A stretch of 16,262 bases of DNA from Methylococcaceae bacterium (GCA_030699345.1 JAUYMX010000554.1:1-16262); one strand, 5' to 3'; shown: positions 6,253 through 14,747, numbered from the stretch's first letter. Numbers and translations are program-made. Notes: generated by a model from the sequence alone, not told the origin.

Positions 6253-9068
6253 CAATGGATTATAAAAAAACACTTAATTTACACAACACCGCGTTCCCTA
6301 TGAAAGGGAATTTAGCCCAGCGAGAGCCTGAGCGCTTAAAAAAATGGCAGGAAGCCGAACTTTATAAAAAAATCAGGACGGCTTTTGCCGGGCGGCCAAA
6401 ATTTATTTTGCATGATGGCCCGCCGTACGCCAATGGTGAAATTCATATTGGTCATGCGGTTAATAAAGTGTTGAAAGACATCATTATTAAGTCTAAAACG
6501 CTGAGTGGGTTTGATGCGCCTTACGTGCCAGGCTGGGATTGTCACGGTCTGCCCATCGAGTTACAGGTGGAAAAAAAGATTGGCAAAGCCGGCGTTAAAG
6601 TATCTCCCACAGTATTTCGTAAAGCCTGCCGGGAATATGCAGGTAAGCAAGTCTTGCTGCAAAAAGAAGCATTTGTTCGACTAGGCATTCTTGGTGATTG
6701 GCAACAACCGTATTTAACGATGGACTTTGGCTTTGAAGCCGACATCGTCCGCTCGTTGGGCAAAATTGCTCAAAAAGGACATCTAACCAAAGGTGCCAAA
6801 CCGGTGCATTGGTGTACCGATTGCGGATCGGCATTGGCTGAAGCTGAAGTTGAATATGAAGATAAGCATTCGCCAGCCATTGATGTGCGTTTTCAAGTAA
6901 TCGACGAAGCAGCATTTATGGCCTCTTGCCATCATGCGCCGGAACATGAAGGTCATGGACCTTTATCGGTAGTTATTTGGACGACCACGCCGTGGACCTT
7001 GCCGGCCAACCAAGCTGTCGCCCTCAATCCAGAACTGGAATATGTCGTCGTGCAAACTGCGAATGAGCGCTTGGTCGTTGCTGAAGCTTTGCTCAAAGAC
7101 GCTTTGTTACGCTATGGTATCGATGATTATCACGTTATTGCTTATTGCAAAGGTTCGGCCTTGGAAAAGCAGGTGCTGCAGCACCCATTCTATGATCGGC
7201 AGGTGCCTATTATCCTAGGTGATCACGTTACAACTGAAGCCGGTACTGGTGCTGTGCATACGGCGCCAGGCCATGGTCAGGACGATTACGTGGTCGGCAT
7301 GAGATACGGCTTGCCAGTGGATAATCCGGTCGGCGGCGATGGCGTATTCTTGCCGGGGACTGAGTTCTTTGCAGGCGAACACGTTTTTAATGCCAATGCG
7401 CATGTCCTGGAAGTATTGGAAGGTAACGGCAAGTTACTGCATCACCATGCTATTTTGCATAGTTATCCGCATTGCTGGCGCCATAAAACCCCCATTATTT
7501 TCAGGGCAACGCCGCAGTGGTTTATCTCTATGGATAAAAATCATTTGCGTGAACTGGCACTTGAAGAAGTCAAACGCGTTACCTGGATTCCCGATTGGGG
7601 CTTGGCGCGCATAGAAAGCATGATGGAAGGTCGCCCTGACTGGTGTGTGTCGAGACAACGTACTTGGGGCGTGCCGATTACTTTCTTTGTGCATAAGGAA
7701 ACCGGCGAATTACACCCGCGCACTGCCGAGTTAACAGAGCAAGTCGCTAAGCGTATTGAACAACAGGGTATCGATGCCTGGTTTGATCTGGATATTGCCG
7801 AGCTTCTGGGTAGTGATACTGAACAATACGACAAAATGACCGACACCTTGGATGTGTGGTTTGACTCCGGTGTTACCCATGCCTGTGTGCTGGCTAAACG
7901 CGAGGAGTTAGCATTCCCTGCAGATTTATATCTGGAAGGCTCTGACCAGCATCGGGGCTGGTTTCAATCGTCTTTGCTGGCCTCTGTTGCGATGAATGAT
8001 GTCGCGCCATACAAGGCAGTTTTAACGCATGGTTTTACCGTGGATGCGGAAGGCAAGAAAATGTCCAAATCCAAAGGTAATGTGATTGCGCCGCAGTCAG
8101 TGATGAAAGATTTGGGCGCCGATGTGTTGCGCTTGTGGGTTGCATCTACCGATTATCGCGGCGAAATGACCGTATCCAGTGAAATTCTTAATCGCACCTC
8201 TGACGGCTATCGTCGCTTGAGAAATACCGCGCGCTTTTTGCTGTCCAACCTGGATGATTTTGATCCTGCACAAGATTTGATTGCCAGCAACGACTTATTG
8301 GCACTGGATCGCTGGATTGTCGATCGGGCCTTTACGCTGCAAGAAGAAGTTAAAACCGCCTATGAAAGCTATCAGTTCCAGCACATTTACCAGAAAGTAC
8401 ATCATTTTTGTGTGATCGATCTGGGTGGCTTTTATCTGGACATTATTAAAGACCGTCAATACACCGCTAAAGCCGATGGCTTGGCGCGGCGTTCGGCGCA
8501 AACCGCCATGTATCATGTGCTTGAAGCTTTAACCCGCTGGCTGGCACCGATTATCAGTTATACCGCCGATGAAATCTGGCAATACTTGCCAGGCGAACGT
8601 AGCGAGTCGGTATTTTTGACGACTTGGTACCAGGATTTAGTCGAGCTGGATGCTGATGCTGTATTAAATCGTGATGTTTGGCAAAAATTGATGGTGGTAC
8701 GTACCGCGGTCAGTAAAGAGCTGGAAAAAAGCCGTGCTAAAGGTGATATAGGCGCCTCGCTAAACGCTGAAGTGGAATTGTATTGCAGCCCTGAATATTT
8801 GCAGGCGTTAACACTATTGGACGATGAGTTGCGGTTTATTTTCATCACGTCAAAGGCAACAGCGTTTGCTGCGGATAGCACTCCAGATGATGCGGTAGCA
8901 ACAGAAATTGAAGGCATTAGCGTGAAAATTATCGTGTCTGAGCATGCCAAATGTGTTCGTTGTTGGCATCAGACCCCTGATGTTGGCACTCATGAAGAGC
9001 ATCCAGAGCTTTGTGGTCGTTGCATAGACAATGTTGCAGGGGCTGGCGAGCAACGACATTATGCGTGA
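6249..9068 (+). CDS. ileS: Isoleucyl-tRNA synthetase
   Basis: IleRS charges tRNA-Ile with isoleucine and hydrolyses mischarged valine. It is a class I enzyme of 939 residues, the usual bacterial length. The catalytic domain begins with PPYANG (58-63) and the HIGH motif (66-69), and the KMSKS loop is at 604-608. Between them, the CP1 editing domain shows the TTTPWTLPAN threonine-rich segment and HTAPGHGQDD. The C-terminal zinc finger has Cys pairs at 902/905 and 922/925. This matches the bacterial type 1 enzyme, generally mupirocin-sensitive, rather than the type 2 form. The ATG at 6249 overlaps the ribF stop by four bases. A second ATG at 6255 (MDYKKT) aligns as well with E. coli IleRS, so the first two residues are uncertain. 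Confidence 0.98.
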   Translation: MTMDYKKTLNLHNTAFPMKGNLAQREPERLKKWQEAELYKKIRTAFAGRPKFILHDGPPYANGEIHIGHAVNKVLKDIIIKSKTLSGFDAPYVPGWDCHGLPIELQVEKKIGKAGVKVSPTVFRKACREYAGKQVLLQKEAFVRLGILGDWQQPYLTMDFGFEADIVRSLGKIAQKGHLTKGAKPVHWCTDCGSALAEAEVEYEDKHSPAIDVRFQVIDEAAFMASCHHAPEHEGHGPLSVVIWTTTPWTLPANQAVALNPELEYVVVQTANERLVVAEALLKDALLRYGIDDYHVIAYCKGSALEKQVLQHPFYDRQVPIILGDHVTTEAGTGAVHTAPGHGQDDYVVGMRYGLPVDNPVGGDGVFLPGTEFFAGEHVFNANAHVLEVLEGNGKLLHHHAILHSYPHCWRHKTPIIFRATPQWFISMDKNHLRELALEEVKRVTWIPDWGLARIESMMEGRPDWCVSRQRTWGVPITFFVHKETGELHPRTAELTEQVAKRIEQQGIDAWFDLDIAELLGSDTEQYDKMTDTLDVWFDSGVTHACVLAKREELAFPADLYLEGSDQHRGWFQSSLLASVAMNDVAPYKAVLTHGFTVDAEGKKMSKSKGNVIAPQSVMKDLGADVLRLWVASTDYRGEMTVSSEILNRTSDGYRRLRNTARFLLSNLDDFDPAQDLIASNDLLALDRWIVDRAFTLQEEVKTAYESYQFQHIYQKVHHFCVIDLGGFYLDIIKDRQYTAKADGLARRSAQTAMYHVLEALTRWLAPIISYTADEIWQYLPGERSESVFLTTWYQDLVELDADAVLNRDVWQKLMVVRTAVSKELEKSRAKGDIGASLNAEVELYCSPEYLQALTLLDDELRFIFITSKATAFAADSTPDDAVATEIEGISVKIIVSEHAKCVRCWHQTPDVGTHEEHPELCGRCIDNVAGAGEQRHYA

Positions 9069-9567
9069 GTTAAGTATGTTGAAATGGTTATGGTTGTCGG
9101 TACTGGCGTTAGCGTTGGATCAAGGTACCAAGTTATTGGTTGATAACACCATGCAGCTTTATCAATCCATTCCGGTCATGCCGTATTTCAGTCTGACTTA
9201 TGTCCATAACACCGGTGCGGCGTTTAGTTTTTTAAGTGAAGCGGGCGGCTGGCAACGTTGGTTTTTTGCCGGTCTTGCCTTGGTTATTAGTGTAGTGATT
9301 ACCGTGTGGATTGCTCGGTTAAAAGCGCATGAAACCTTGCTGGCCGTGGCTTTGTCATTGGTGCTGGGTGGTGCGGTCGGGAATTTAATCGACCGCTTGG
9401 CGTATGGTTACGTGATTGACTTTCTCGACGTGCATATTGATACCTGGCATTGGCCGGCGTTTAACATTGCCGATTCTGCAATTACATTGGGTGTAGTGCT
9501 GATGCTGCTTGAGTCCTTTGGCTTGACTCACCCTAAATCTGGCGACTTATCCCGTTCAACGCAATAA
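9061..9567 (+). CDS. lspA: Lipoprotein signal peptidase (signal peptidase II)
   Basis: LspA is an inner-membrane aspartyl protease that cuts the signal peptide of prolipoproteins just before the lipidated cysteine. From the ATG at 9061 it has 168 residues and four hydrophobic helices. The catalytic aspartates are visible: GNLIDR with D111 and FNIADSA with D138, plus the conserved DQGTK near the N-terminus (D20). The ATG at 9061 overlaps the ileS stop by eight bases. An ATG at 9076 (MLKWLW) is equally plausible, with TGAG six bases upstream, and would give 163 residues. Usually fkpB and ispH follow lspA, but here a convergent ampD follows and overlaps its last 12 bases. It probably processes the Lpp-like protein encoded in this window. 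Confidence 0.96.
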   Translation: MRELSMLKWLWLSVLALALDQGTKLLVDNTMQLYQSIPVMPYFSLTYVHNTGAAFSFLSEAGGWQRWFFAGLALVISVVITVWIARLKAHETLLAVALSLVLGGAVGNLIDRLAYGYVIDFLDVHIDTWHWPAFNIADSAITLGVVLMLLESFGLTHPKSGDLSRSTQ

Positions 9568-10098
9568 ATCGAAGAGTCTTTGCCAGTCAAACGCTGCACC
9601 CGGATCCGTTTTACGACCAGGTGCAATATCGCTATGCCCCGTAATATGCTGTTTTGAAAGGGTTGGGTAATGCTTAACCAAGGCATCAATTACTTCCGTC
9701 AGCTGGCTGTATTGTTGATCGGTGTACGGCATTTGTTCGGTGCCTTCAAGTTCTATGCCGATAGAAAAATTATTGCAACGTTCGCGCCCCTGATAAACCG
9801 ATTGTCCAGCATGCCAGGCGCGCTGATCAAAAGGCACATATTGAACACAAGTGCCGTCTCGTTTAATTAATATATGCGCTGAGACTTTGAGCTGACTTAT
9901 CTTTTTAAAATAAGGGTGCTCGTCGGGATTGAGCTGGTTGCAAAACAATTGATCGATATAGTTATTGCCGAACTCATTGGGCGGCAGGCTAATACAATGA
10001 ATGACCAGCAAAGAAATATCATTTGGGTCAGGTCGTTCGTCAAAATTAGGCGAGGGTGTGTGGATTATGTCGGATAGCCAATGTTGATTTATGTTCAT
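9556..10098 (-). CDS. ampD: 1,6-anhydro-N-acetylmuramyl-L-alanine amidase AmpD
   Basis: AmpD is a cytoplasmic zinc amidase that splits the stem peptide from anhydromuropeptides during peptidoglycan recycling. Where an AmpR/AmpC system exists, loss of AmpD derepresses beta-lactamase; none is seen here. The 180-residue protein is a full-length amidase_2 (PGRP-fold) member. Expected zinc ligands are H34 (LVIHCIS), H155 (TGHSDIAP) and D165 (KTDPG). Expected catalytic residues E116 (GIELEG) and K163 match Citrobacter AmpD within a residue or so. There is no signal peptide, as expected for AmpD rather than periplasmic AmiD. No strong ribosome-binding site precedes the ATG. The 3' end overlaps lspA by 12 bases on the other strand, and ampE is not beside it. 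Confidence 0.95.
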   Translation of the reverse strand: MNINQHWLSDIIHTPSPNFDERPDPNDISLLVIHCISLPPNEFGNNYIDQLFCNQLNPDEHPYFKKISQLKVSAHILIKRDGTCVQYVPFDQRAWHAGQSVYQGRERCNNFSIGIELEGTEQMPYTDQQYSQLTEVIDALVKHYPTLSKQHITGHSDIAPGRKTDPGAAFDWQRLFDLLR

Positions 10099-10156
10099 GG
10101 GTAAACAGTCAAAGCGTAACGGAGTTTATTTGCAGAAAAGGCGTCTATTATTGGCT

Positions 10157-10179
10157 AAATTAATCGTATCGATTAATTT
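10157..10179. repeat. Perfect AT-rich inverted repeat between ampD and the DUF1631 gene
   Basis: AAATTAATCG and CGATTAATTT are perfect 10-base arms around a three-base TAT spacer. The repeat lies in the 116-base divergent intergenic region, 35 bases before the DUF1631 start and 58 bases before that of ampD. It could be an operator for a dimeric regulator or a weak hairpin. Two further T's follow on the plus strand, but the stem is too AT-rich for a typical terminator. I do not recognise it as a known operator. Confidence 0.75.
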
Positions 10180-10214
10180 TTCTGTCGCTAACTGTTGAGC
10201 ATAACTACACAACC

Positions 10215-12245
10215 ATGGATATACAGCCAAAAATTAACAGCCTGCAAATAGGCAAGATCAAGACACTGTTCTTGCAGTATTTTGCTACTTACCTAGATGA
10301 TTGCATGGCGCGGCTTGAATTTGAATTTGGTTTGCAATTGGGCAAAGAGCGTGACAGGTTGTCAAAGGAACAATATAAAAAACTTACCGACTATCTGCAT
10401 ACCGTTAAAAAAATAATTAGCGAACAATATCTTCTTAAAATCAGCACTGCGTTTGACGAGTTACAGCAACAAAGTCCGACTAAAAAAACTGAACAGATTC
10501 AATGGAATGCGGCCAAATTGCTAGATGATGAGTTTGTTAAAGAAGATTATGCCGTTAGCCAAATTATTCGTAGCTGTGAAAACCAATTTCTTGAGGAGCT
10601 GAGTGAGTTTAATCAGCAGCTAGCTCTCTTGTTAGGTAAACAGGTAATGTCTTCCGGACAAAATCCAGTTTCGCCGGAAAATCTATTACGCACGTTGTTT
10701 GAAGTATTTAAGCCTTTAAAATTAAATACCGAATATCGGGTGGCGCTTTATAACGTCTTTGCTGCCAACATTTTTAGCCAGTTAGGCTTTATTTACCGAG
10801 AACTAAAAAGCCACTGCACCAACGATACTGCCGAACAGAACTTTACGGTTGAAAATGACTACACAGAAAATAAGCCCGCTAACATTCACTCCGACGCCCC
10901 GCTAGCTAGCAACGTTTTTGAACCACTCCGAAAAAAATTTCGGCTTTGGCGTACTAAGCATTCACCTTCTGCTTACGATGTGCTTGTAGATCATGGCAAC
11001 CTTGCTTATGAACACATTGAAATCATCAATGCGCTACAAGTGCTTTCTTATGCAGGCTTTAATAAGGCCTCACCCGTTTATGAGCTACCGTTAAAACATC
11101 CCTTATTGAAAAAATTGGCAGCGCTCAATTTTAGTGACGAAACTCGACAGTTGGATCAAGTCGATCAAGATATTCTGGATATTGTGGCTTTGATTTTTGC
11201 ACAATTGGGCCAGGATGAAAATTTGCCCAATCCAGTAAAATTAGCTTTAGCGCCCCTGCAAATGCCCATGGCCGCTGTGGCATTGGTGCAGCCGGATTTG
11301 TTGGCGTTGCCAGAAAGTCCAGTCCGACAGTTACTTGATAAGCTTTATGCGGCCGGTAGCTTGGTAAATGAAAACTCAACTGGTGGGCAAGCCATCATTC
11401 AGCAAATAGTTGGCGTGGTAAATAAGATAACCGATAGTGACTTTGAAATAGCCGCTTGGGTGGCGGCAGATAATGCTTTTGCTAAGTATTTGACTGCTCA
11501 ACAACATGGCGTGCAACGCTATGAGGAACATTACCGGCAGCTGTTGGCTTCATCAGAAACGCCGCTCACGGCTAATGAAGAAGTAGCCATGATTTTGGAC
11601 AGCAGGCTGAATAATAAAGCCTTACCAGCGACTATCAGCGACTTCCTGCAGCAGGCCTGGCTACAAGTATTGTTAGCAGTGTATCCGCATAAAAACGAAC
11701 AACCCGAATTGTGGGCAAAACACTTACAAACTCTGGACGACTTGATTTTTAGCGTATTGCCGCCGTCTGATGAACAGGCCAGACAACGCATTCTGACTAT
11801 ATTGCCTGAGCTCATTAACGCATTGCGGTATGGCCTTAAACAAATTGATTTCGATAAAGCGGATCGAGCCCGGTTTTTTAAGGAATTAGCGGTGTTGCAT
11901 GTGCTGGTACTGGATAAAAAATCAGCAGCCAATGTCCAGACAAATGAAAATAATCCCTCCCAAAGTCCAGCAGACGCAGTTATTGATAGCTACATTGCTG
12001 TGGTACAACAACTCCCAGAAGGCAGCTGGCTGGAGTTTATTGCTGATTCCGGCCAACGCTGGGGTAAACTGGCGTGGAAAAGTCCTGTTATGCAACGCTT
12101 ACTTTTTGTCGATAAAAGTGGCGAAAAACTGCGGGAGTACGCTATTGCAGAATTAGCCGAGCTTATACGTTCTGGTCAAGCCAGACGAGTCAATGTTAAC
12201 CAACAACCCATTACTGAACGCATCCTCGAAAACTTAACACCATGA
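10215..12245 (+). CDS. DUF1631 family protein of unknown function
   Basis: I recognise this as a DUF1631-type protein from its overall look and its place before nadC, as with the gene between ampD and nadC in Pseudomonas. Some databases misname such proteins thymidine phosphorylase. It has 676 residues, with no signal peptide or membrane segment. The N-terminal 200 residues look helical and charged. A variable, probably disordered linker lies near 205-250. A long helical middle section follows, and then a compact C-terminal module (about 584-676) with a beta-rich core around LPEGSWLEF, KLAWKSPVMQRLLFVD and a final helix ending SGQARR. That module recalls PilZ-like small barrels, but I see no RxxxR c-di-GMP motif. 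The stop overlaps the nadC ATG as ATGA, so the two are coupled. Function is unknown. Confidence 0.8.
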   Translation: MDIQPKINSLQIGKIKTLFLQYFATYLDDCMARLEFEFGLQLGKERDRLSKEQYKKLTDYLHTVKKIISEQYLLKISTAFDELQQQSPTKKTEQIQWNAAKLLDDEFVKEDYAVSQIIRSCENQFLEELSEFNQQLALLLGKQVMSSGQNPVSPENLLRTLFEVFKPLKLNTEYRVALYNVFAANIFSQLGFIYRELKSHCTNDTAEQNFTVENDYTENKPANIHSDAPLASNVFEPLRKKFRLWRTKHSPSAYDVLVDHGNLAYEHIEIINALQVLSYAGFNKASPVYELPLKHPLLKKLAALNFSDETRQLDQVDQDILDIVALIFAQLGQDENLPNPVKLALAPLQMPMAAVALVQPDLLALPESPVRQLLDKLYAAGSLVNENSTGGQAIIQQIVGVVNKITDSDFEIAAWVAADNAFAKYLTAQQHGVQRYEEHYRQLLASSETPLTANEEVAMILDSRLNNKALPATISDFLQQAWLQVLLAVYPHKNEQPELWAKHLQTLDDLIFSVLPPSDEQARQRILTILPELINALRYGLKQIDFDKADRARFFKELAVLHVLVLDKKSAANVQTNENNPSQSPADAVIDSYIAVVQQLPEGSWLEFIADSGQRWGKLAWKSPVMQRLLFVDKSGEKLREYAIAELAELIRSGQARRVNVNQQPITERILENLTP

Positions 12246-13072
12246 TTCCTTCACTCTCCCAAATTCAAACGCTTCTTGCAGAAGACATCGGTACCGGCGA
12301 CATTACCGCCGTTATTATTCCCGCGACTATGACTGCCGAGGCTGAGGTTATCAGCCGTGAAAATATGGTGCTGTGCGGTCAAGCCTGGTTTGATGCGGTC
12401 TTTAACGCGTTGGATGCAAATATAGCGATTGAATGGTTGGTAGCTGAAGGTGCAGCCGTTACTGCCGGAGCAACCTTGTGCCGCATCAAAGGCCCGGCCC
12501 GCGGCTTATTAACAGGCGAGCGCACCGCGCTTAATTTACTGCAAACGTTGTCAGCGACGGCTAGCATTGCCAGGCAATATGCCGAAGCGGTCGCGGGCAC
12601 CGGCTGTAAGGTGTTAGATACCCGTAAAACCATTCCTGGACTGAGACAGGCGCAAAAATACGCGGTTGCCTGTGGCGGTTGTTACAACCATCGTATCGGT
12701 TTGTATGATGGCGTCTTGATTAAAGAAAATCACATCATTGCCGCCGGCTCCATCGCTCAAGCTATACAGGCCGCGCGCGCGTTATCCACTGTCGCAATAG
12801 AGGTGGAAGTGGAATCCTTGGCAGAACTGCGCGACGCTATTGCCGCCAAACCGGATCGCATCATGCTCGATAACTTTAGCCTTGAAGACATGCGCGTTGC
12901 CGTTGAATTTAACAATGGCCAAATTCAACTTGAAGCCTCCGGCAACATCGATCTTGAGAATATAAGGGCTGTGGCCGAAACTGGCGTCGATTACATTTCC
13001 ATCGGCGCGTTGACCAAAAATATCAAAGCCGTCGATTTATCCATGCGTATTAAACTGGTGCAGCATGATTGA
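12242..13072 (+). CDS. nadC: Nicotinate-nucleotide pyrophosphorylase (quinolinate phosphoribosyltransferase)
   Basis: NadC converts quinolinate and PRPP into nicotinate mononucleotide, CO2 and pyrophosphate, the third step of de novo NAD synthesis. The 276-residue protein has the type II phosphoribosyltransferase layout: an N-terminal open-faced sandwich and then an alpha/beta barrel. Visible active-site segments are GERTALNLL (E93, R94), DTRKT (126-130), NHR (149-151), LIKENH (159-164) and the EVEVE strand (187-191). Further on come MLDN (208-211), EASGNI (231-236) and the phosphate-binding SIGALT (253-258). It is coupled by a four-base ATGA overlap to the DUF1631 gene and overlaps the next gene by eight bases. 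nadA and nadB are not in the window. Confidence 0.97.
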   Translation: MIPSLSQIQTLLAEDIGTGDITAVIIPATMTAEAEVISRENMVLCGQAWFDAVFNALDANIAIEWLVAEGAAVTAGATLCRIKGPARGLLTGERTALNLLQTLSATASIARQYAEAVAGTGCKVLDTRKTIPGLRQAQKYAVACGGCYNHRIGLYDGVLIKENHIIAAGSIAQAIQAARALSTVAIEVEVESLAELRDAIAAKPDRIMLDNFSLEDMRVAVEFNNGQIQLEASGNIDLENIRAVAETGVDYISIGALTKNIKAVDLSMRIKLVQHD

Positions 13073-13544
13073 AAATATTGACGATGTCTGTAAACACCTG
13101 ACTCACGGCGTTTATGTGATTGGTGTGCGCGATGGCGAACTGCAGAATGCGTTTACCGCCGCCTGGGTGATGCAAGTATCCTTTGCTCCGCCGTTACTGG
13201 CGATCAGCATCAATCCTGAGCATTATTCCTATCAACTGCTTAAGGCTGGCAAAATCTGCACAGTAAATGTGTTGGCAAGCGACCAAATGGCGTTGGCCGG
13301 TCATTTTGGTCAATCTGTGAAAGATAAAATGGCGGGATTTGCTTGGCGGCAAGATAAGACTGGCGCGCCCATTTTATCGGACAGTTTGGCGTATTTTGAT
13401 TGTCGAGTTAGTCACTTTACCGATGCCGGCGATCACGTCGTTGCTATCTGTGAAGTCATTGATGCGGCCTTACTTAAGCAAGGAAAGCCAATGCTGTACA
13501 GCCAGACTGGCGATCTGGATGGTAGCAGTGAGTTGTATGAGTGA
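13065..13544 (+). CDS. Flavin reductase-like, FMN-binding split-barrel protein
   Basis: The 159-residue protein fits the flavin reductase-like (flavoredoxin) family, which binds FMN and typically uses NAD(P)H to reduce free flavin or supply a partner oxygenase. The conserved core is the segment about 28-50 (NAFTAAWVMQVSF, then PPLLAISIN). The later GDHVVAICEV (122-131) is a typical family strand that contacts flavin. There is no signal peptide. The ATG lies inside the end of nadC (eight-base overlap), so it is probably translated from the same mRNA as DUF1631 and nadC. Physiological partner and substrate are not visible; no oxygenase gene is adjacent. A link to NAD metabolism is an inference from position only. 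Confidence 0.82.
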   Translation: MIENIDDVCKHLTHGVYVIGVRDGELQNAFTAAWVMQVSFAPPLLAISINPEHYSYQLLKAGKICTVNVLASDQMALAGHFGQSVKDKMAGFAWRQDKTGAPILSDSLAYFDCRVSHFTDAGDHVVAICEVIDAALLKQGKPMLYSQTGDLDGSSELYE

Positions 13545-13631
13545 CGTTGCCTGTCGAGCTATAAATTTGCATTTTCCGGTAATAAAAAGGCCCGTTATTT
13601 AGCCTAAGCGTTTGTTGTTCAAATCTGCAAG

Positions 13632-13660
13632 TTGACACAATGGTTAGCTATCATTGTGAA
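13632..13660 (+). promoter_or_regulatory. Candidate promoter with overlapping inverted repeat upstream of the GGDEF gene
   Basis: A consensus -35 TTGACA (13632-13637) is followed after 17 bases by a weak -10-like TGTGAA (13655-13660). Overlapping this, CACAATG (13636-13642) and CATTGTG (13652-13658) form a perfect 7-base inverted repeat with a nine-base spacer. This geometry would suit an operator that blocks the promoter. Otherwise the 159-base gap before the gene holds only weak, unconvincing hairpins. Confidence 0.4.
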
Positions 13661-13703
13661 GATGACCACATCAAAACGTGTTTTCAAAAGTAGGATTCAT
13701 TAA

Positions 13704-14747
13704 ATGACCAAAAGTATTTCTTTTATACCGTGTTACGACTTTTCAACCACATTGAATGCTGCCTACGTAAAACAAATTCTCCCGCTGATGGTGCGTCACA
13801 ACGTCGCCGCCAATCCCATAAATTATGCTATCTGGTATGACTATGTGGCTGGCAATAACGCTAAGTTGACGGAAGTTGTTAATAAGCTAATTAGCCAACA
13901 AATACCTATTGATAGCGAAATTAGTATCGAGCTTTACAAAAAACATGTCTGTAATGCCTCGCTTGAGTCTTTTGAGAAAATTAACGAGCACATTCAAAAA
14001 GTCATTGCGCAAGCGTCAATTTCTATTAATGACACCTATAAAAAAGCAGAAATTACTAACGACAGCTTTCAGAAAAAAACGCTAGTTCTGGAGAACATTT
14101 CCAAAGCAACCGACATCAAAATTGTTTTGCAAGAAATCATCCAAGAAACCCAGTCTCTGGCTGCTACCAGCCAAGCCATGAAGAACAAACTGGATGAAGC
14201 CAATAAAGAAATGGAATTGTTGCGTTTAGAATTGGCCCAGGTGCGGCAAATGGCTGTCACCGATGGCTTGACAGGTCTACTCAATCGTCGCGCCTTTGAT
14301 ATGACCCTGGCGGAAATTGTCGGGCAATCTGAACCTGATAAGACTTATTTATCATTACTGGATATTGATCATTTCAAACGTGTGAATGACTCCTACGGCC
14401 ATACCGTTGGTGATAATGTTATTAAATTTGTTGCAGCATTAATGAAAAAGCATTCTGAAGATCATCACCATGTTGCCCGATATGGCGGCGAAGAGCTGGC
14501 GATTATCATGCCCAACACCTCCGAAGATAAAGCCATAGAAATTTCCGAAAATATTCGTAGTTCCATGGAAAGCAGCCGTTTAAAGCGCAAAGACAATAAT
14601 CAGCCACTGCACAAAATTACCCTATCGATTGGTATTGCCCAATTGCGAGCGGGCGACGACTCCGAGAGCTTAGTTGTCCGTGCCGACAGTGCGCTTTATC
14701 AAGCCAAAGAAACCGGTCGGAATAAAGTTGTTCATCTCTCTAACTAA
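13704..14747 (+). CDS. Diguanylate cyclase with GGDEF domain
   Basis: The protein makes cyclic di-GMP from two GTP, the second messenger that usually favours biofilm over motility. Of its 347 residues, about 1-180 form a helical N-terminal region with no signal peptide or membrane helix. It includes ANPINYAIWYDYVAG (36-50), a segment I recall from other soluble gammaproteobacterial GGDEF proteins, and ends in a coiled coil (about 160-182). The GGDEF domain (about 183-345) looks active: DGLTGLLNRRAFD (187-199), DIDHFKRVND (220-229) and the signature GGEEL (261-265). The usual RxxD inhibitory site upstream is replaced by EDHH (252-255), so product feedback at that site is probably absent. AGGA at 13692-13695 lies eight bases before the ATG. 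There is no EAL domain. The input signal is unknown. Confidence 0.92.
   Translation: MTKSISFIPCYDFSTTLNAAYVKQILPLMVRHNVAANPINYAIWYDYVAGNNAKLTEVVNKLISQQIPIDSEISIELYKKHVCNASLESFEKINEHIQKVIAQASISINDTYKKAEITNDSFQKKTLVLENISKATDIKIVLQEIIQETQSLAATSQAMKNKLDEANKEMELLRLELAQVRQMAVTDGLTGLLNRRAFDMTLAEIVGQSEPDKTYLSLLDIDHFKRVNDSYGHTVGDNVIKFVAALMKKHSEDHHHVARYGGEELAIIMPNTSEDKAIEISENIRSSMESSRLKRKDNNQPLHKITLSIGIAQLRAGDDSESLVVRADSALYQAKETGRNKVVHLSN

Noticed and set aside
8558..8950. 130-codon open frame on the minus strand inside ileS
   Set aside because: It is fully inside the well-supported ileS coding region, has low-complexity Ser/Thr composition and no recognisable domain: a shadow frame.
11531..11932. 133-codon open frame on the minus strand inside the DUF1631 gene
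   Set aside because: Antisense to a long coupled gene, with unlikely Cys/Ser-rich composition and no motif or own ribosome-binding site seen.
13583..13606. AGGC...GCCT as a terminator after the flavin-reductase gene
   Set aside because: Only a four-base stem with a ten-base loop and no downstream T-run.
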